46,974 nucleotides of DNA from Chromera velia. Taxonomy: Eukaryota > Sar > Chromeraceae. A model generated the notes under the pieces. It had not been told where the DNA came from. It saw nothing but the letters and a program-made list of their open reading frames with translations, and searched no databases. Positions within the stretch are counted from its first letter, which is position 1, and each line of letters begins with the position of its first letter. The stretch spans positions 1-46,974 of the forward strand of contig JAHBMJ010001934.1 in the NCBI GenBank assembly GCA_018398765.1. The letters are read 5' to 3'. The translations under genes were made by a program, and so were the position numbers. This document shows positions 1 to 17,566 of this stretch, in pieces.

Positions 1-2906
1 AGACTCCACCCCTCTAAAACACGCCACGCAAAGCGAATTGTTGGCACGAATGAAGGTCACCCTGGCACTCAGACACTCACCCATACCGGCCCTGCGACTC
101 TTGCGAAACATTTGTCTGCGCCCTCCATCGTAAGGCTTGCGATTCGATGCATATGATGGTTACTTACCTCTCTTCCCGTCTCACCTTTGAATGTTCTTTT
201 TCTATCTTCCACGTACATCTCCCGTCCCCCCTCTCCACCGGTCTTCCTGTCTGCCTCTACTGCCTGAGAGTCTCTGTTGCAGTTGTCGCACTCCTCCCAC
301 AGAAGGGAAACGGCATCAGCGATTTAGAAAGCATCTTCTAGATGCAGGGTGTTTAGAGTTACGAGAGTGAAGCCCCCTCCTGTTGTATGATGCAGGTCTG
401 GCAAAGGGGCAATAAAGCATTGTCCTAGACTCATGCACTGCATGATGGCCTATAGACCGATTAATAATAATAATAATGATGATAATGATGATGATAGAAG
501 ACTTAACCCCTAGCCTCTGTTGGGCTCGGGTGGTCCGATGATGAGTGATATTTTTTTTGGGGGGGGAGGGGGCACTATAGGGAGAGCTAGGAGAGGACTA
601 GAGATAGGATTAATATTCTAGATTATGCCGCGGCCCACTGTCGGACCTTGAATTAAAAATTTAAAACTAACTAACTTGATCGCATGTTTATGCATGTTTG
701 ATTATATCATCATGATCTAAATCATGATCGATCTAATTTTTTTTTTTACATGCGGCGACCAGCCTAGCGACCGCCTAGGCTCCCCATACATAAAAAAAAA
801 GTAATTGCTAGGTTAATTGCCCAAAATCATTTTTACTTTTTATTTATTTATTTATTTTTTTGAAGCAGGCACTTCAAGTTCGAAGCTCAAAGCCCAGCTG
901 ACACACAAAAATAAAAAAATAAAAAAACTAATTCAAGTTTTGGCCGAAATTTATTTATTTATTTTTTTACATATGGGAAGCCTTGATCCCAAGCCACTAT
1001 AACAAGGCGCAGTAATGATAAACAATCAATGTTAATCAATTAACCACCTAACCCTAGTTAACCACTTAAAGTTTTTATTAATTGTATACATAACACGATT
1101 TCATTAATATAATTAATTTAAACATGATTTGAACTCTATAATATACGATGGGACGATGATGTTTTATATCTCTGAACTATTACATGGATAAGCCAGCGTC
1201 TGATTTTTATGACTGAAACTCTGATTGATTGCATATGTCTATGAACAACAATTTCTGTCACGGTGTTGCCCTTTTCAGACAATGAATTGGAGAGAACGCA
1301 TTTCTGCATGCTCTTCATGCATGCATCAATTCTTTGGTCAACGATATCAAGTCACAAGGTATCTTTCTTTCATTCATGCACTGCACTGGCAGGTCTCACT
1401 GAGTTCAATTGAGCCTGCAGAGAGAGTCTTGGAAGGTCAGTCTTCCATCATAAATTTGGGTCTCTCCTTGTTGAATTCAGAATCAACCGACGTGTCTTTC
1501 CTTTCTGTTGGTCGTGTCGTGAAGGATCGACCACTCTGTGTGGATGCGTGGATTCATCCAGGAGAGGGACAGAGAAAGTCAGTTCAAACAGGTCAATGCA
1601 ATTAAATTTGAATTCAGGAAGAGAAAGAGAAGATCATTTGACTTCCATCATGGCATGAAGTGTGCATGTGATCAAGTAAAGGTACTTTGAAACCTTTGGG
1701 GAGCCTGTTGAGCCAAACAGAACTGCGGTGAAGGAAGATGGGAGAGAACGAGTGGAAACGTTTCTCGATCTGGTTTCTGCTTAATTGTTTTCTGTGTCCG
1801 TAGGCTCTCCTTTGACATCTCTCTGCAGGCGCCGCGTGTAAATGTGCCTGCCTGAGTGTTTTCTCTCCTCTCTGTTTTTCAATTTCTTTCATTTCAGCCT
1901 CTGATCTTTTGTCTTACAACAGTATTGCTTGATTTAGGGGGTGTCCACCTTCCACATTTTCCCCCTGCGCCCGCCTCTCTTGTCTGTCTTGTTTGTCTGG
2001 AATGAGGGCAGTGAGAGGTTTCGAGGCACAGCATGAAGGGGCATCGAGGTTTGAGCACACAGAGAGATGAGAGAGGGAGGAAAAGAAGGGAAGCAAAGGA
2101 GAATGTAGGGCATCATTGAGGCAAGGCAGGTAGGAAGGAAGAAAGACACAAAGAATGATGCGATAGATATGGAGGGAGGGAGCACACACGCCGCTTTCTT
2201 TCTTTCGTGCTCACCTGGAGAGCTTTACAGTCCTTCCTGTTTGGTCAACCTTCTGTTTTCTGTGACTTTTTTTTGGTTTCCTTTTTTGGGCCCGTGCAAA
2301 CAGCAGACAGACAAGAGGTTGGGGTCCCTCTCTTTTCTTCTTTTTCTTTTCCTTTTTCTTTTTCTGGTGTTTTCTTCAGTCATCAAGTCACTGAATAAAG
2401 TAATGAGCGCCTCTACTGTACTGTCCTTTAGTGGATGCGGAAAGAGATCACAGACAGGCAGGGAGCATCGAGAGGGGAAGATAGAATGCATTGTTTGTCT
2501 GCTCTGACATGCGTTCTCCCATCCCCCCTCTTTTTGAATGTACACACACAGCCCCTCCGTGTAGAATTAGTACCCTGTCCGTTCTTCGGGTTTCTCTCTT
2601 CTCACACACTTACGAAGATGAAGGATGCACGTCTCTTTCCTCACTTACGACGGTTCAATCAAGAACTGTAGACAGACCCCTTTCCGATTTTCAACCAGAT
2701 AGGCATTTACATTCCTCATGCGCCCCCCACCCTCTACCCCGACTCGCGCAGCAGAAGCACAACTCACACAGCCCGCTCCCTCTTTCCTTCCCGTTTTCCC
2801 TAGAGACACCGCAGGGGAGCGTCAGACTCCAGCCACTCCCTCAGACCGTATCTGTCTCTGAGGACCTCTGGCACCTTACACCCGCTCTGCTGGAGCATGT
2901 GCTGCA

Positions 2907-2910
<4 letters not shown>

Positions 2911-2964
<54 letters not shown>
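2911..2964. repeat. (CA)n(GA)n microsatellite
   Basis: About 11 CA units run directly into about 14 GA units. It is a compound dinucleotide repeat in non-coding sequence. Confidence 0.95.
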
Positions 2965-2969
<5 letters not shown>

Positions 2970-3377
2970 AAAAAAAGCAATTGAATCGGTGGATCATCAG
3001 ATTCATCCTTCATCAATCCAGACGATGTACGGCTGGCACAGGGAAGCACAACAAGCCGATAGATCCACTCGTGAAGGCCACTCGTAAAAGAAGCCGTGAA
3101 GTACCCCTCAATTGACTGCCAAAAAGATCAAGAAAGGCAGAAAAAGCAATGAAAGAAAGAAACAAGCACCTACAAGATAGACAGAAGACCAGTGGACGAT
3201 TCATTGCCATGCGAAATCGAACACTTCACCTCTGTGCGTCACTAGAACCCCCTACATACTTCTCTGAAATTCAGACATGCTCTCCTGTGCCTTCCTTTCT
3301 TCTATTCTTTCTTCAGATCCACTTAATTCCTGACGATCGACAAACAGCTGCCTGCCACACCCAATTCCTCTTTTCCT

Positions 3378-3490
3378 TCATGCATTCCATTTCCTTAATT
3401 CCTCTTTTCATGCATTCCATTTCCTTAATTCCTCTTTTCATGCATTCCATTTCCTTAATTCCTCTTTTCATGCATTCCATTTCCTTAATT
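3378..3490. repeat. 30-bp tandem minisatellite
   Basis: The unit CATTCCATTTCCTTAATTCC plus ten bases (TCTTTTCATG) is repeated almost perfectly about 3.5 times. The unit length is a multiple of 3, so the minus strand reads as a spurious repetitive ORF. Confidence 0.9.
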
Positions 3491-3559
3491 CTTTCATATT
3501 GGATCCAGTCCACTGACAAAGTGCACGTGAGTGAGTGAGTGAGTGAGGGAAGGAGCGAG

Positions 3560-6403
<2,844 letters not shown>

Positions 6404-6861
6404 TGGCTTGATTGGCCCAAGCTTTGTTCTCTCTCTTCCTTCTCCTTCGTCTTTGTCTCCCCTTTCTCTTCTTTCGACGCCTGGTCACAGGGGGGCTGAA
6501 TTCTGCCCTGCAGTCTAAAGAAGGAAGCTAGGAGACTCCGATCTGATTGCTATGCACAGCAGAACGAGATTGAAAGCATGCAGTGTCGGTTCGAATCTCA
6601 GAAGCTGTTTGTCGGAACGAACGAAGACTGCACACGGCAAGATGAGCAAAGCGACTGCTTGAGTATACTGGGCGCATGAGACTTATCTCCTCCTCAAAGA
6701 TTGAATAGAAGACGATCGATTCAGCCCAATTCTACGCATACACTTGTTTATGTAGATGTGTGCGTATATATATAATATATATATATATAAGTTTTCAAAA
6801 TTTAAAATTCATGCATGCATGCACGCATGGGATATCGATACGTACACACGCATACAAGTCA

Positions 6862-6903
6862 TTTCGCGCGCCTTGCGCGCGGAAGTATTCAAGGCGCGCG
6901 AAA
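6862..6903. repeat. Perfect 14-bp inverted repeat (hairpin)
   Basis: TTTCGCGCGCCTTG at 6862-6875 is matched by its exact reverse complement at 6890-6903 with a 14-base loop. The stem is GC-rich in otherwise AT-rich surroundings. No U-tract follows, so it is not an obvious terminator. Confidence 0.9.
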
Positions 6904-7251
6904 GTATTAAGTCTGCAAGAGCGTGGATCGGCTCGGTGGCATGCATTTCGGCTCCTTTACTCAAGTGCGCGACTTGCGGCTAGAAGGGCAACCTTTTTTG
7001 AAAAACTAATATACCCTCAATCATCAATATCCAGCATTGAAGGGTGGGGATGACGGATCATAAAAGCATTGGAGTGATATAAAAGAAGCAAAAGAGGAGG
7101 GAAAAAGGAGGAGGATGAGATGCTGGGAGGTTTTGGAACTCGCTTCGAGCCGTTCATTTACAATTTTGGGATCGTTCGCCTTCAAACCCTGCTTTGGAAT
7201 GGAGTAAGCCCTCTCGCATACACACGCAGGTGATTGATTTGTTCAATGTGA

Positions 7252-7405
7252 TCCGTTCGCGGCACAGGCTACTAGACCTGTGCAGGCCGGCTAGGGAGGT
7301 CTGATGCGTCTAGGCGCTTAATTTCCCTGGAAGCTGTACGTCAGACATTCAGCATTGGGGCGGCAGGCCAATCCTCCGGACATTGATCCTAATCCTAATC
7401 CTAAT
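7252..7405 (+). repeat. Dispersed repeat, module A copy 1
   Basis: About 150 bp beginning CGGCACAGGCT and ending TCCTCCGGACAT followed by (AATCCT)n. It matches 37336-37475 along its length with substitutions and small indels. A simple-repeat tail at a constant end suggests the 3' end of a non-LTR or SINE-like retroelement (inference). Confidence 0.75.
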
Positions 7406-9079
7406 TAACTAGCTAATTAAATTTTTAGTTCTTTTTCTATCAATTCTTTTAACGTTATTTTTCTTCATTATTTCTTTTTTACGAAAATCACAATGAAGGA
7501 GAGATTAATAATGGTCAACAAATAAAAATACAAAGTTATGCATTTTCAAATGATTAAAAAAAATTATGATTCCCCTTGCAAGGTTTTTTTAAGTTTTTTT
7601 TTTTTTTATGTCTCTAAAAGTTTAACTTTAACTTATACTTTAACTTCAGTTGGTGAAATTATACAGAGCTTCATTAAAATACGGGAGGGCACTAGGGAGA
7701 GCACTGGTGTTCAGGCTGACGTATGATCTAACGTAAATGCTCAGCAGCTCCTTGATCAGGTCAAAAACGACAAAAAACTTTTGTATACCCAGGAGAGGGT
7801 AGATTGAAGTAGGAAAAAAATCCCTCCCAAAACTGATCCAAAAAACCTTGCACGAGTAAAATCACACAAACTTTCGCACACTTCAGCGGGTAGTGTGTGC
7901 TATGAGAGGTACCTTCATAGAGAAAGAAAAATAGACAGATCGGAAGACAACCACACAAACAGAAACAGAGATCGCCAGACAGACACGCAATGAGCCACCT
8001 AGCGAGGCACAGAGATTCGATAAGAAAAACAGCATGGGACAAAGTCGATGGCCTTTTCGCTGTCAGCATGTCCAATTTTCTAAAGCATTTACAGAGAAAG
8101 ACAACAAACAAAAAGCTGAAGGCAGGAACGCACCACAAAAGCGCGCAAGGACACGCACGGCACTTACCTAGAGTCTGGCATTGATCAAATCAAACAGGAG
8201 TCCGTAAGAGGGACGCAATAACAACCCTCAGTCAGTCTGTTTGATAGGTTTCATGAAAGTCCTCTTTCTCTCTTTCTTTCATTTTTGTAGACAAAAGCAC
8301 AGCAGTGTTTCTTTGTAGTCCCCTTTCCTGCAGACTCAGATGAGCAGAAAGGAAAACACCTCGACTTTCACACAGACATGAATAGACAAACAAACAGATA
8401 CATAGATAGCTAGGTAGATCGAAGGCACGACAGACTTCAAATTCTTGGTTTGCCAGTTGGCAAACAGTTGGCCAGCCGCATGCGTTCCCTTCCCGACGTC
8501 CCGCCTCGGGGGGGGGCCCTTCTGTTCAACTTTTTCCTTCCCGGCGATCGATTTCCTATCATGACCCGCCCCCCTCCCTCCTTCCCTCCCTCCGTCCGTC
8601 TCTCCTCTTCTGTTACATGTTTCTCACGACTTTTGTTTTACTACAATTCGATCAGACAAATTAATTGGAATGACAAAAAAAGTCCAGAGGAGATCAAAGA
8701 GACATAGAAGACTGCCTCAGTGTACAGATATGCAATCGCATCCCACAGACAAGACAAAAACGGATACGAAAAGATTGATCACTTGATGTGCTCCATATGC
8801 CCCGAAAGAAAGTTTCGTTTAAATTGTTCTCCTAAGACCTTTCCATCGAGTGAGCCGAATTCTTTCACTTCATTTCGCTGACCCTTCCTCCTCCCACCCT
8901 CATTGAATCAAATTCAAGAGACTGACATTACATTCTCCTCTCTCTTTTAATTTCTCTCCCCCCCCCTTTTCTTTAAAATAAGCGAGAGAAGTCCACAGCG
9001 AAAGGTCCTCAACAAAACCTTTCCCATACTTTCTCTTCTCGTGCTACCACCAACCTCCCCATAGTCCTTTGACCCTTCA

Positions 9080-9434
9080 TCACCCGCTTCTCCTCGAGAG
9101 CTTCCACTTCAACAGCGCAAACCCCACCGCCCAAATTCCGAAGAGGAAAGCAAGAAGGACAGCCAGCAGAGCGGCCTCGCTGGTTGTCTGGGGGTCCAGA
9201 TTCACTCCGTCCGACTTCAGATACTCTTCTCCTGTCCTGCAATTTACGGAAAAGAAAACAATCGGAAGGGTGATACTGACAGATCATTGGCAAGATGAGA
9301 AGGCAATTGAATGTTTTTCATTAGACAAAACCGGACTCCGAGAAAAAAACAGGGAGACGCGACTCTTTCCACCCATCCACCCACCCACCCACCCACCCAC
9401 ACATACACATTCGAAGAGAGGGACAGAGGGGAGT

Positions 9435-9489
<55 letters not shown>

Positions 9490-11959
9490 GCACACACAGA
9501 CACAGACACGGAGAGAGGGAAAACGAGAGAAAGAGAAAGGGAGAAAAACAGACAGACCTGAAGCAGATTCCCGTCTCTTCGGACCAGTGCGTCTCAGGAT
9601 CGCACTCCTCGAAGACGACCCCTTTGAATTGGTTCATCCTCAGCAGAGAGAGAGCGTACTGGAAGAACGAACAGAAGTACACCCACTTCATGTAAGAAGG
9701 GATCGAGTCGAATGGCAGCACATACCCACTGAATAACATTAGGGGGACGAGAATTGGTACCACCACTGCCTGTGCATCTTTGAAATCGTTTGACAAAGCG
9801 CCGACTGCCAGGCCCAGAGATGATCCTATGAAACTTTGGATAACAAGAGTACAGATGAACACACACAAACGCCGTGAGCCTTCGTGCAGACCAACAAAGA
9901 AATAGACAGGCAGACCCATCAACAGAGAGAGCAATAAATTCGTACAAAGAGAGACTACGATCGTTGCACAGAAATAAGCACTCAGTGCAAACATTCCGTT
10001 TCGATACTCTCTTATCAGCAACGCCCTCTGCAAGGGAAATTCAAGCACTGTGCCAATCAAATTGGACACCACGGAGTTGTTCACTATCATGAACAACACC
10101 CCTGACAGTGGAAAGATTGACGAATTCTTTGTCGGTCGTCCCTGATTCAACCAGCACAGCCCGACCAAAACACCCAGTGTGAGCTTTGTCAAACAATTCC
10201 CAAGAAACTTTTTGGGATCACAAAATTCATCCCTGAATGCTCTTCTGGAGAGAATGGACACCTGTCTAAACCAGAAGCAAGAGGGACAACACTTGTTTTT
10301 CCTCCTTCCCTTGGCCTTTTTCACTTCCGTCCTTTCTCTGAGTACACTTCCTGTCCACTCTGTCCCTCCCTCCCTCTCGATTCCCCCCTGAGGGAGAAAA
10401 AGAGACGAAGAACCCTCAAAAAAGCCCTCGGGGTGTCGGAGACGGCCGCTCTGGGAGTCACTCATCCGGCCTCTCCCTGATTCCGAAGGAATGTCAGAAT
10501 TCACCCCCCCACATACTGACACAAAGCCCCGGTTGTCAGCACTTGCTACTGCAAGTGATGGTGCAAGGAGAGAGGCCTCGGCTGTTTTGGGTGCAGCAGA
10601 AGAGTCAAGTGAGATCATACCAGGGCTAGGACAGGAGGAAGGGTGGTGGAGAGCATCAGACGCTCTCTGGAGACGCCTCTCCGCCAGTCTGAGGGAGTGG
10701 TCTGTTGGGTCATTTGCTCGGAGAAAGGAGACGGCTTTGCGTCTCCACTCAGATGGGAAATCGACCGCTCTTCTCTTCTGATCTCTCCTGCTCTTCTCAC
10801 TTCCGTCATTCTCTTTCTCGAGGCACTCACCTTCCCTTCCTTCTTCTCCTTCCCCATCCTGAATGGCCCTCACATACCGCTCAATCGGATTTTCTCTTTC
10901 CCCCACAAACACCCCCAAAGAATTGAAGTACTTTTCCAAAAGGGACACCTTACCACAATACGCAACCTCCCCCCTATCCAACAAAACCACTCTGTCAAAT
11001 CGGGACATCATAGAGAAGGACGGTTGGTGAATGCTGCAGATCACTGTGCGACCCTCACGTGCGAGCATCCGGAGACAGGCAAGAACATCCTCGGCATTCC
11101 GAGAATCCAAACCTGTAGTCGGCTCATCCAAAATGAGCACAGAGGGGTCTGTCAAGAGCTCTATTCCTATTGACAATCTCTTCCTTTCACCCCCAGACAA
11201 CCCCCGCATGTTCGGCTCCTGTGACTTGCCAACCTTGGTCTCTGCAGCTGCTGTTAAATTCAGCAGAGACAGAACGTCAGACACACGCGTGGCTCTCTCG
11301 CTCTTGGAGGCTTCCGGCATGCTTAGCTCGGCAGCATAAAGAAGTGTCTGTCGGGCTGTGAGAGTGGAGAGGAGCGTATCGTCTTGAGGGACAATTTTTG
11401 ACGCACGCTTCATCCACTCGCGAGTAGAACCGAGACGGCTTCTCTCTCCGAGAAATCGGGCAGCACTGGTCCCCCCTCCACCCCCTCTCCTGCCTTCCTT
11501 TTCCGAAATACGATAAAGAGGTCGGCTGTTCGCAGAGACGGCAGAAAGACAAGGGGGGGGCAAATTTGAGGAGACGGCAGAGCCTTCTCGGGAGCTCACC
11601 ATCCCCCCCGCCTCCCCTGAGACCACCTTCAGCAGGGTGGTCTTGCCTGCACCCGACGCGCCCATCAGGGCCACGAGCTCTCCTGGCTGGAAGGAGACGG
11701 AGACGTCCCAAAGAAGGGTCTTCAGCCTTACTCGGGAGAAGGGGAAAAAGGAGGTGGGGGAGGGACACCAGACATTGTAGATGAGTCTGTTGACAGTCAG
11801 TTCCACTGGGGGAACTCTGCACTTTCCCCCAAACTCAGAGGCGCAGCGTGGAACACTGGAGCTCGCGTCTCGATCAACTTTCTGTCTTTTCTCATGGCTG
11901 TGGAACGGGGGTGTGCCATCGAGCAGGCGCTCTTTCAAGGGGGTGCTCCCCTGCGGCAT
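9080..11959 (-). CDS. ABCG (White/Brown-type) half-transporter
   Basis: Membrane ABC half-transporter expected to dimerise and move lipids, pigments or other hydrophobic substrates. Two exons: 11959-9558 and 9236-9080, joined AG|G (Arg) across a 321-nt intron, 852 aa. The N-terminal nucleotide-binding domain has Walker A GASGAGKT (100-107), Q-loop PQD (191-193), signature LSGGERKR (254-261), Walker B VLILDEPTTGLD (274-285) and the switch His (H311). The C-terminal domain carries about six membrane spans; the last is supplied by exon 2 (AALLAVLLAFLFGIWAVGF). Order NBD then TMD is diagnostic of subfamily G. About 70 extra residues, Gly/Ser/Arg-rich, sit between Walker A and the Q-loop, and a long Ser/Glu-rich linker (about 370-560) precedes the TMD. 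Start: first ATG of the exon; it is preceded by a stop in frame. Substrate cannot be read from sequence. Confidence 0.95.
9360..9496. repeat. Compound simple repeat in the ABCG intron
   Basis: (CCCA)n at 9368-9400, (GA)n at 9434-9455 and (GACA)n at 9456-9489 all lie inside the intron. On the gene strand the intron starts GTCTGTCTG at its donor. Confidence 0.9.
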
Positions 11960-12689
11960 TGAATCAAACTTGCCGACTCCTCTTTCTTCCCTGAACCACA
12001 GCTACAAAAGGTCTGAATTCTCGCAAAGGCGCGAATGGGAGCCAGTGAACGGAGCAGCGTGGGAGACTTTTTCTACATTGACGAGCGAGCCATACACTTG
12101 AAATCACCTGAACCGATGGAAGATGATGGAAGTTGGTCAGATAGTGTGAAGAAATTATCAGAGCCGTCTCCATTTCATTCCTAAAGCATCACTGCATGGC
12201 CCGGAAAGCGAAGCTGAGAGGGCACTTAACAAAAATTGCACCCCCACAGACCACGCGGGCGTCCGATGTTGACAGGAAGATCTGACGCACGCCAGGGGAG
12301 GCCCCGGAAAGACAATTCAGGTGAGGGGGCATGCACTTAACGAATTTAACCTATATGGGTAAGAAGAATTAATTTCGCTATCCGGGCCATTCGCACGGAG
12401 TGCGTCAGATGCATGCGGCGGCGCGCGCTGAAGCTTCATGCATGGGGCCATGGGCGCGCCAGGAAGATTGCATGAATGACAGCAGACACAGCCTCATGGC
12501 TTCCCCTCGATCGCTTCCCCTTCAGCTTTGCATGAGATGTCAATCGATGACCTCTCTACTGCGCACAAAATTCGCTCTTATGCAAAGACGCGTGCTGGTT
12601 GGGTGGATTTCAGTAGTTTCGGCGTGAGATTCGGCTTTGCACAAAGGAGACGGCAAGTTCAGGTAGTTCAATAATTCTTTCCTTCGAGG
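11960..12689. promoter_or_regulatory. Divergent intergenic region, ABCG / amine oxidase
   Basis: The two genes start 730 bp apart on opposite strands, so this stretch must hold both 5' flanks and leaders. I see no TATA box at a convincing distance and no long conserved motif. A GC-rich patch with GCATGCGGCGGCGCGCGC lies at about 12410-12427. A promoter role is inferred from position only. Confidence 0.45.
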
Positions 12690-15759
<3,070 letters not shown>

Positions 15760-17566
15760 AGATCTGGATCCCCCCAACCAACCAGCCAGGCGGACAGACA
15801 GGTTGATTGGCCTCTCGGAAAGGAGTGAGTATTTGTGTACACAGCTGTAGAGACTTTTTGTTTGTATTCTTCCAAATTATCTTCATCTGCCCTCATCTCG
15901 CTTAATTTGTGTGACTTTCTAATTCGGTGCATGGGGGGAAGGAGGGCTTTCGGTTGGCGCTGTAAAGTATGTGAGGGTGGAAAGGAGCTGTTGGAGGAGA
16001 CAGGAATTTGAAAGAGAAAGAAGAAACGAGGCGGTCGAGGTAGATTGAGTAAAAGAAGGAGGAATTGATCAAAAATTGGTCTTTCTGCCAACAAAACCTG
16101 GGAAGTTTTCTGGATGTGCGAGCAACTAACAGACTGTCCCCTATCGTCGAAGGAAGATGTCGACAAAGGAAGGAAAGTGTGTGGTTCCTTTCTGTCAACT
16201 TGTGCGTCTGTCTGTCTGTCTGTCTGCCTGTCTGTATGTCTGTCTGTCTGCCTGTCTGTATGTCTGTCTGTCTGTCTGCCTGTCTGTATGTATGTCTGAC
16301 TGTTCGTAGAGCGAATCAAAGAGGGGAAAAGAAAGAAACAGACTTTCTGTCTGACGGCCTGCCTTCCTGCCTACCTTGTCTGTCTGAAGAACAGAAGCGG
16401 AGAAAAAGAAAACTTTGTGTGTCTTTTTTCATGCCACACTGTCTTTTTTTGTCTGCTTGCAAAGGAGCTCTGAGAAAACGAATGGAGAAGCAAGGAAATG
16501 CTTCTCAATTCTCTCCGCTTGCGGTGTTTGACGCCCTCCGTCGAGATGAAAATTGAATTTACTTCACGCCCAGCTGTATGTGACTGTTCATGTAAGTGTT
16601 CTTTGCGAATCTTTGGTGCCCGGGTCCTCTTCTTCGCATCCCTCGTGTGTCTCGATCAGGCGCATTCTGTACAACAGTTTCAAGTTGAATTCTTTTTTGA
16701 TTCAAAATCACAACGCTCTGCGTTTGGTGTGGGGTTTGCAAAGGTTTCTATTGGACATCCATGAGTATGTTAGTGCAAGCAACTTTGATTTGAACTCAGC
16801 TGCAACTGCCGCAGATTGAGTGTTCAAGTTCGACACTGTCTCATCGCAAAGTCTCGTCACTGTACTGCATGACTGACACTGACTGTAGCGTAAATTAACG
16901 CAAACCAGACCTCTTCATAGATTAAATATTTGCATTTTTGCCTGAATAATTGCATAAAGCCAACTTAAAACCTAGCGTAAAACTTTTGTATTTAATTTGT
17001 CTTAGAATTTGTCACTATAAATAAATTTATCAAATAATTAAGAGTGAAAAACATTTCTGCATGGGATCTAGTCCGAGATTTAAAAACATTTATTTAAAAT
17101 TGAATGTTTATCTAGGTGTTTATACAAGCTTCCCCGAGCTAAAGCCTAATTATATACTAGATTATATAGCGTTAATATTAATTTTTAGGGCTACGCCCGG
17201 CTGCTAGTATATAAGCTAAAGCTATTCTGGTTCTAATAGTGATTATAACTTAATTTAATAACTTTTGACACAGAAATTGATGCTGCGAATTTCATGGAAT
17301 ATACGAAATGACATACGATTTAACGATATAAAATTTATGGCCAACTTTAAGAATCTAAACCTTTCTGAATCATTGCTAGAATCATTGGTAGTTGGTTGAG
17401 AGCTAATCGAAGACTAGTTCCGGGAATTTCCGGGACTATAGCTTCAATATTAAGTTTGATACAGAGTAGTCAATTAATTGAGTAGTGTCAAAACACACAA
17501 AAAAGGAACTTGAAGGCTACATGTCAACTGCCGCATATAGGTAAGACCTGCAAGAGTCCGAGTCCC
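15760..17566. other. Intergenic region, amine oxidase / J-protein (convergent)
   Basis: The two flanking genes converge here, so it should hold both 3' ends. It contains a (TCTG)n tract (16201-16310) and, from about 16850, an AT-rich island with no open frame worth calling. The 163-codon frame at 16065-16556 is driven by the TCTG repeat. Confidence 0.55.
16201..16310. repeat. (TCTG)n microsatellite
   Basis: About 25 TCTG/CCTG/TATG units with point variation. Confidence 0.93.

Larger units (their letters stand above)
1..3559. other. Gene-poor left flank
   Basis: No gene is supported here. AT-rich stretches (about 600-1150) with runs of T/A alternate with C/T-rich sequence. One open stretch on the + strand (about 1394-1587) lies between an acceptor-like TGGCAG and a donor-like CAG|GTCAAT and could be a lone exon, but it matches nothing I recognise and has no neighbours in phase. 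The downstream part (1.6-3.5 kb) would hold the 3' end of the phosphatase gene if that gene has one more intron; I could not identify such an exon. Confidence 0.5.
6404..9079. other. Intergenic region between phosphatase and ABCG genes
   Basis: No gene supported. It contains TGCATGCA-rich stretches and a TA microsatellite (6768-6790), a perfect GC-rich inverted repeat (6862-6903), one copy of a dispersed repeat with AATCCT tail (7252-7405), then AT-rich sequence and purine/pyrimidine tracts that probably include the ABCG 3' flank. The 125-codon minus-strand frame at 7761-8138 has no domain I recognise and is hydrophobic/Cys-rich by composition; I do not call it. Confidence 0.55.
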
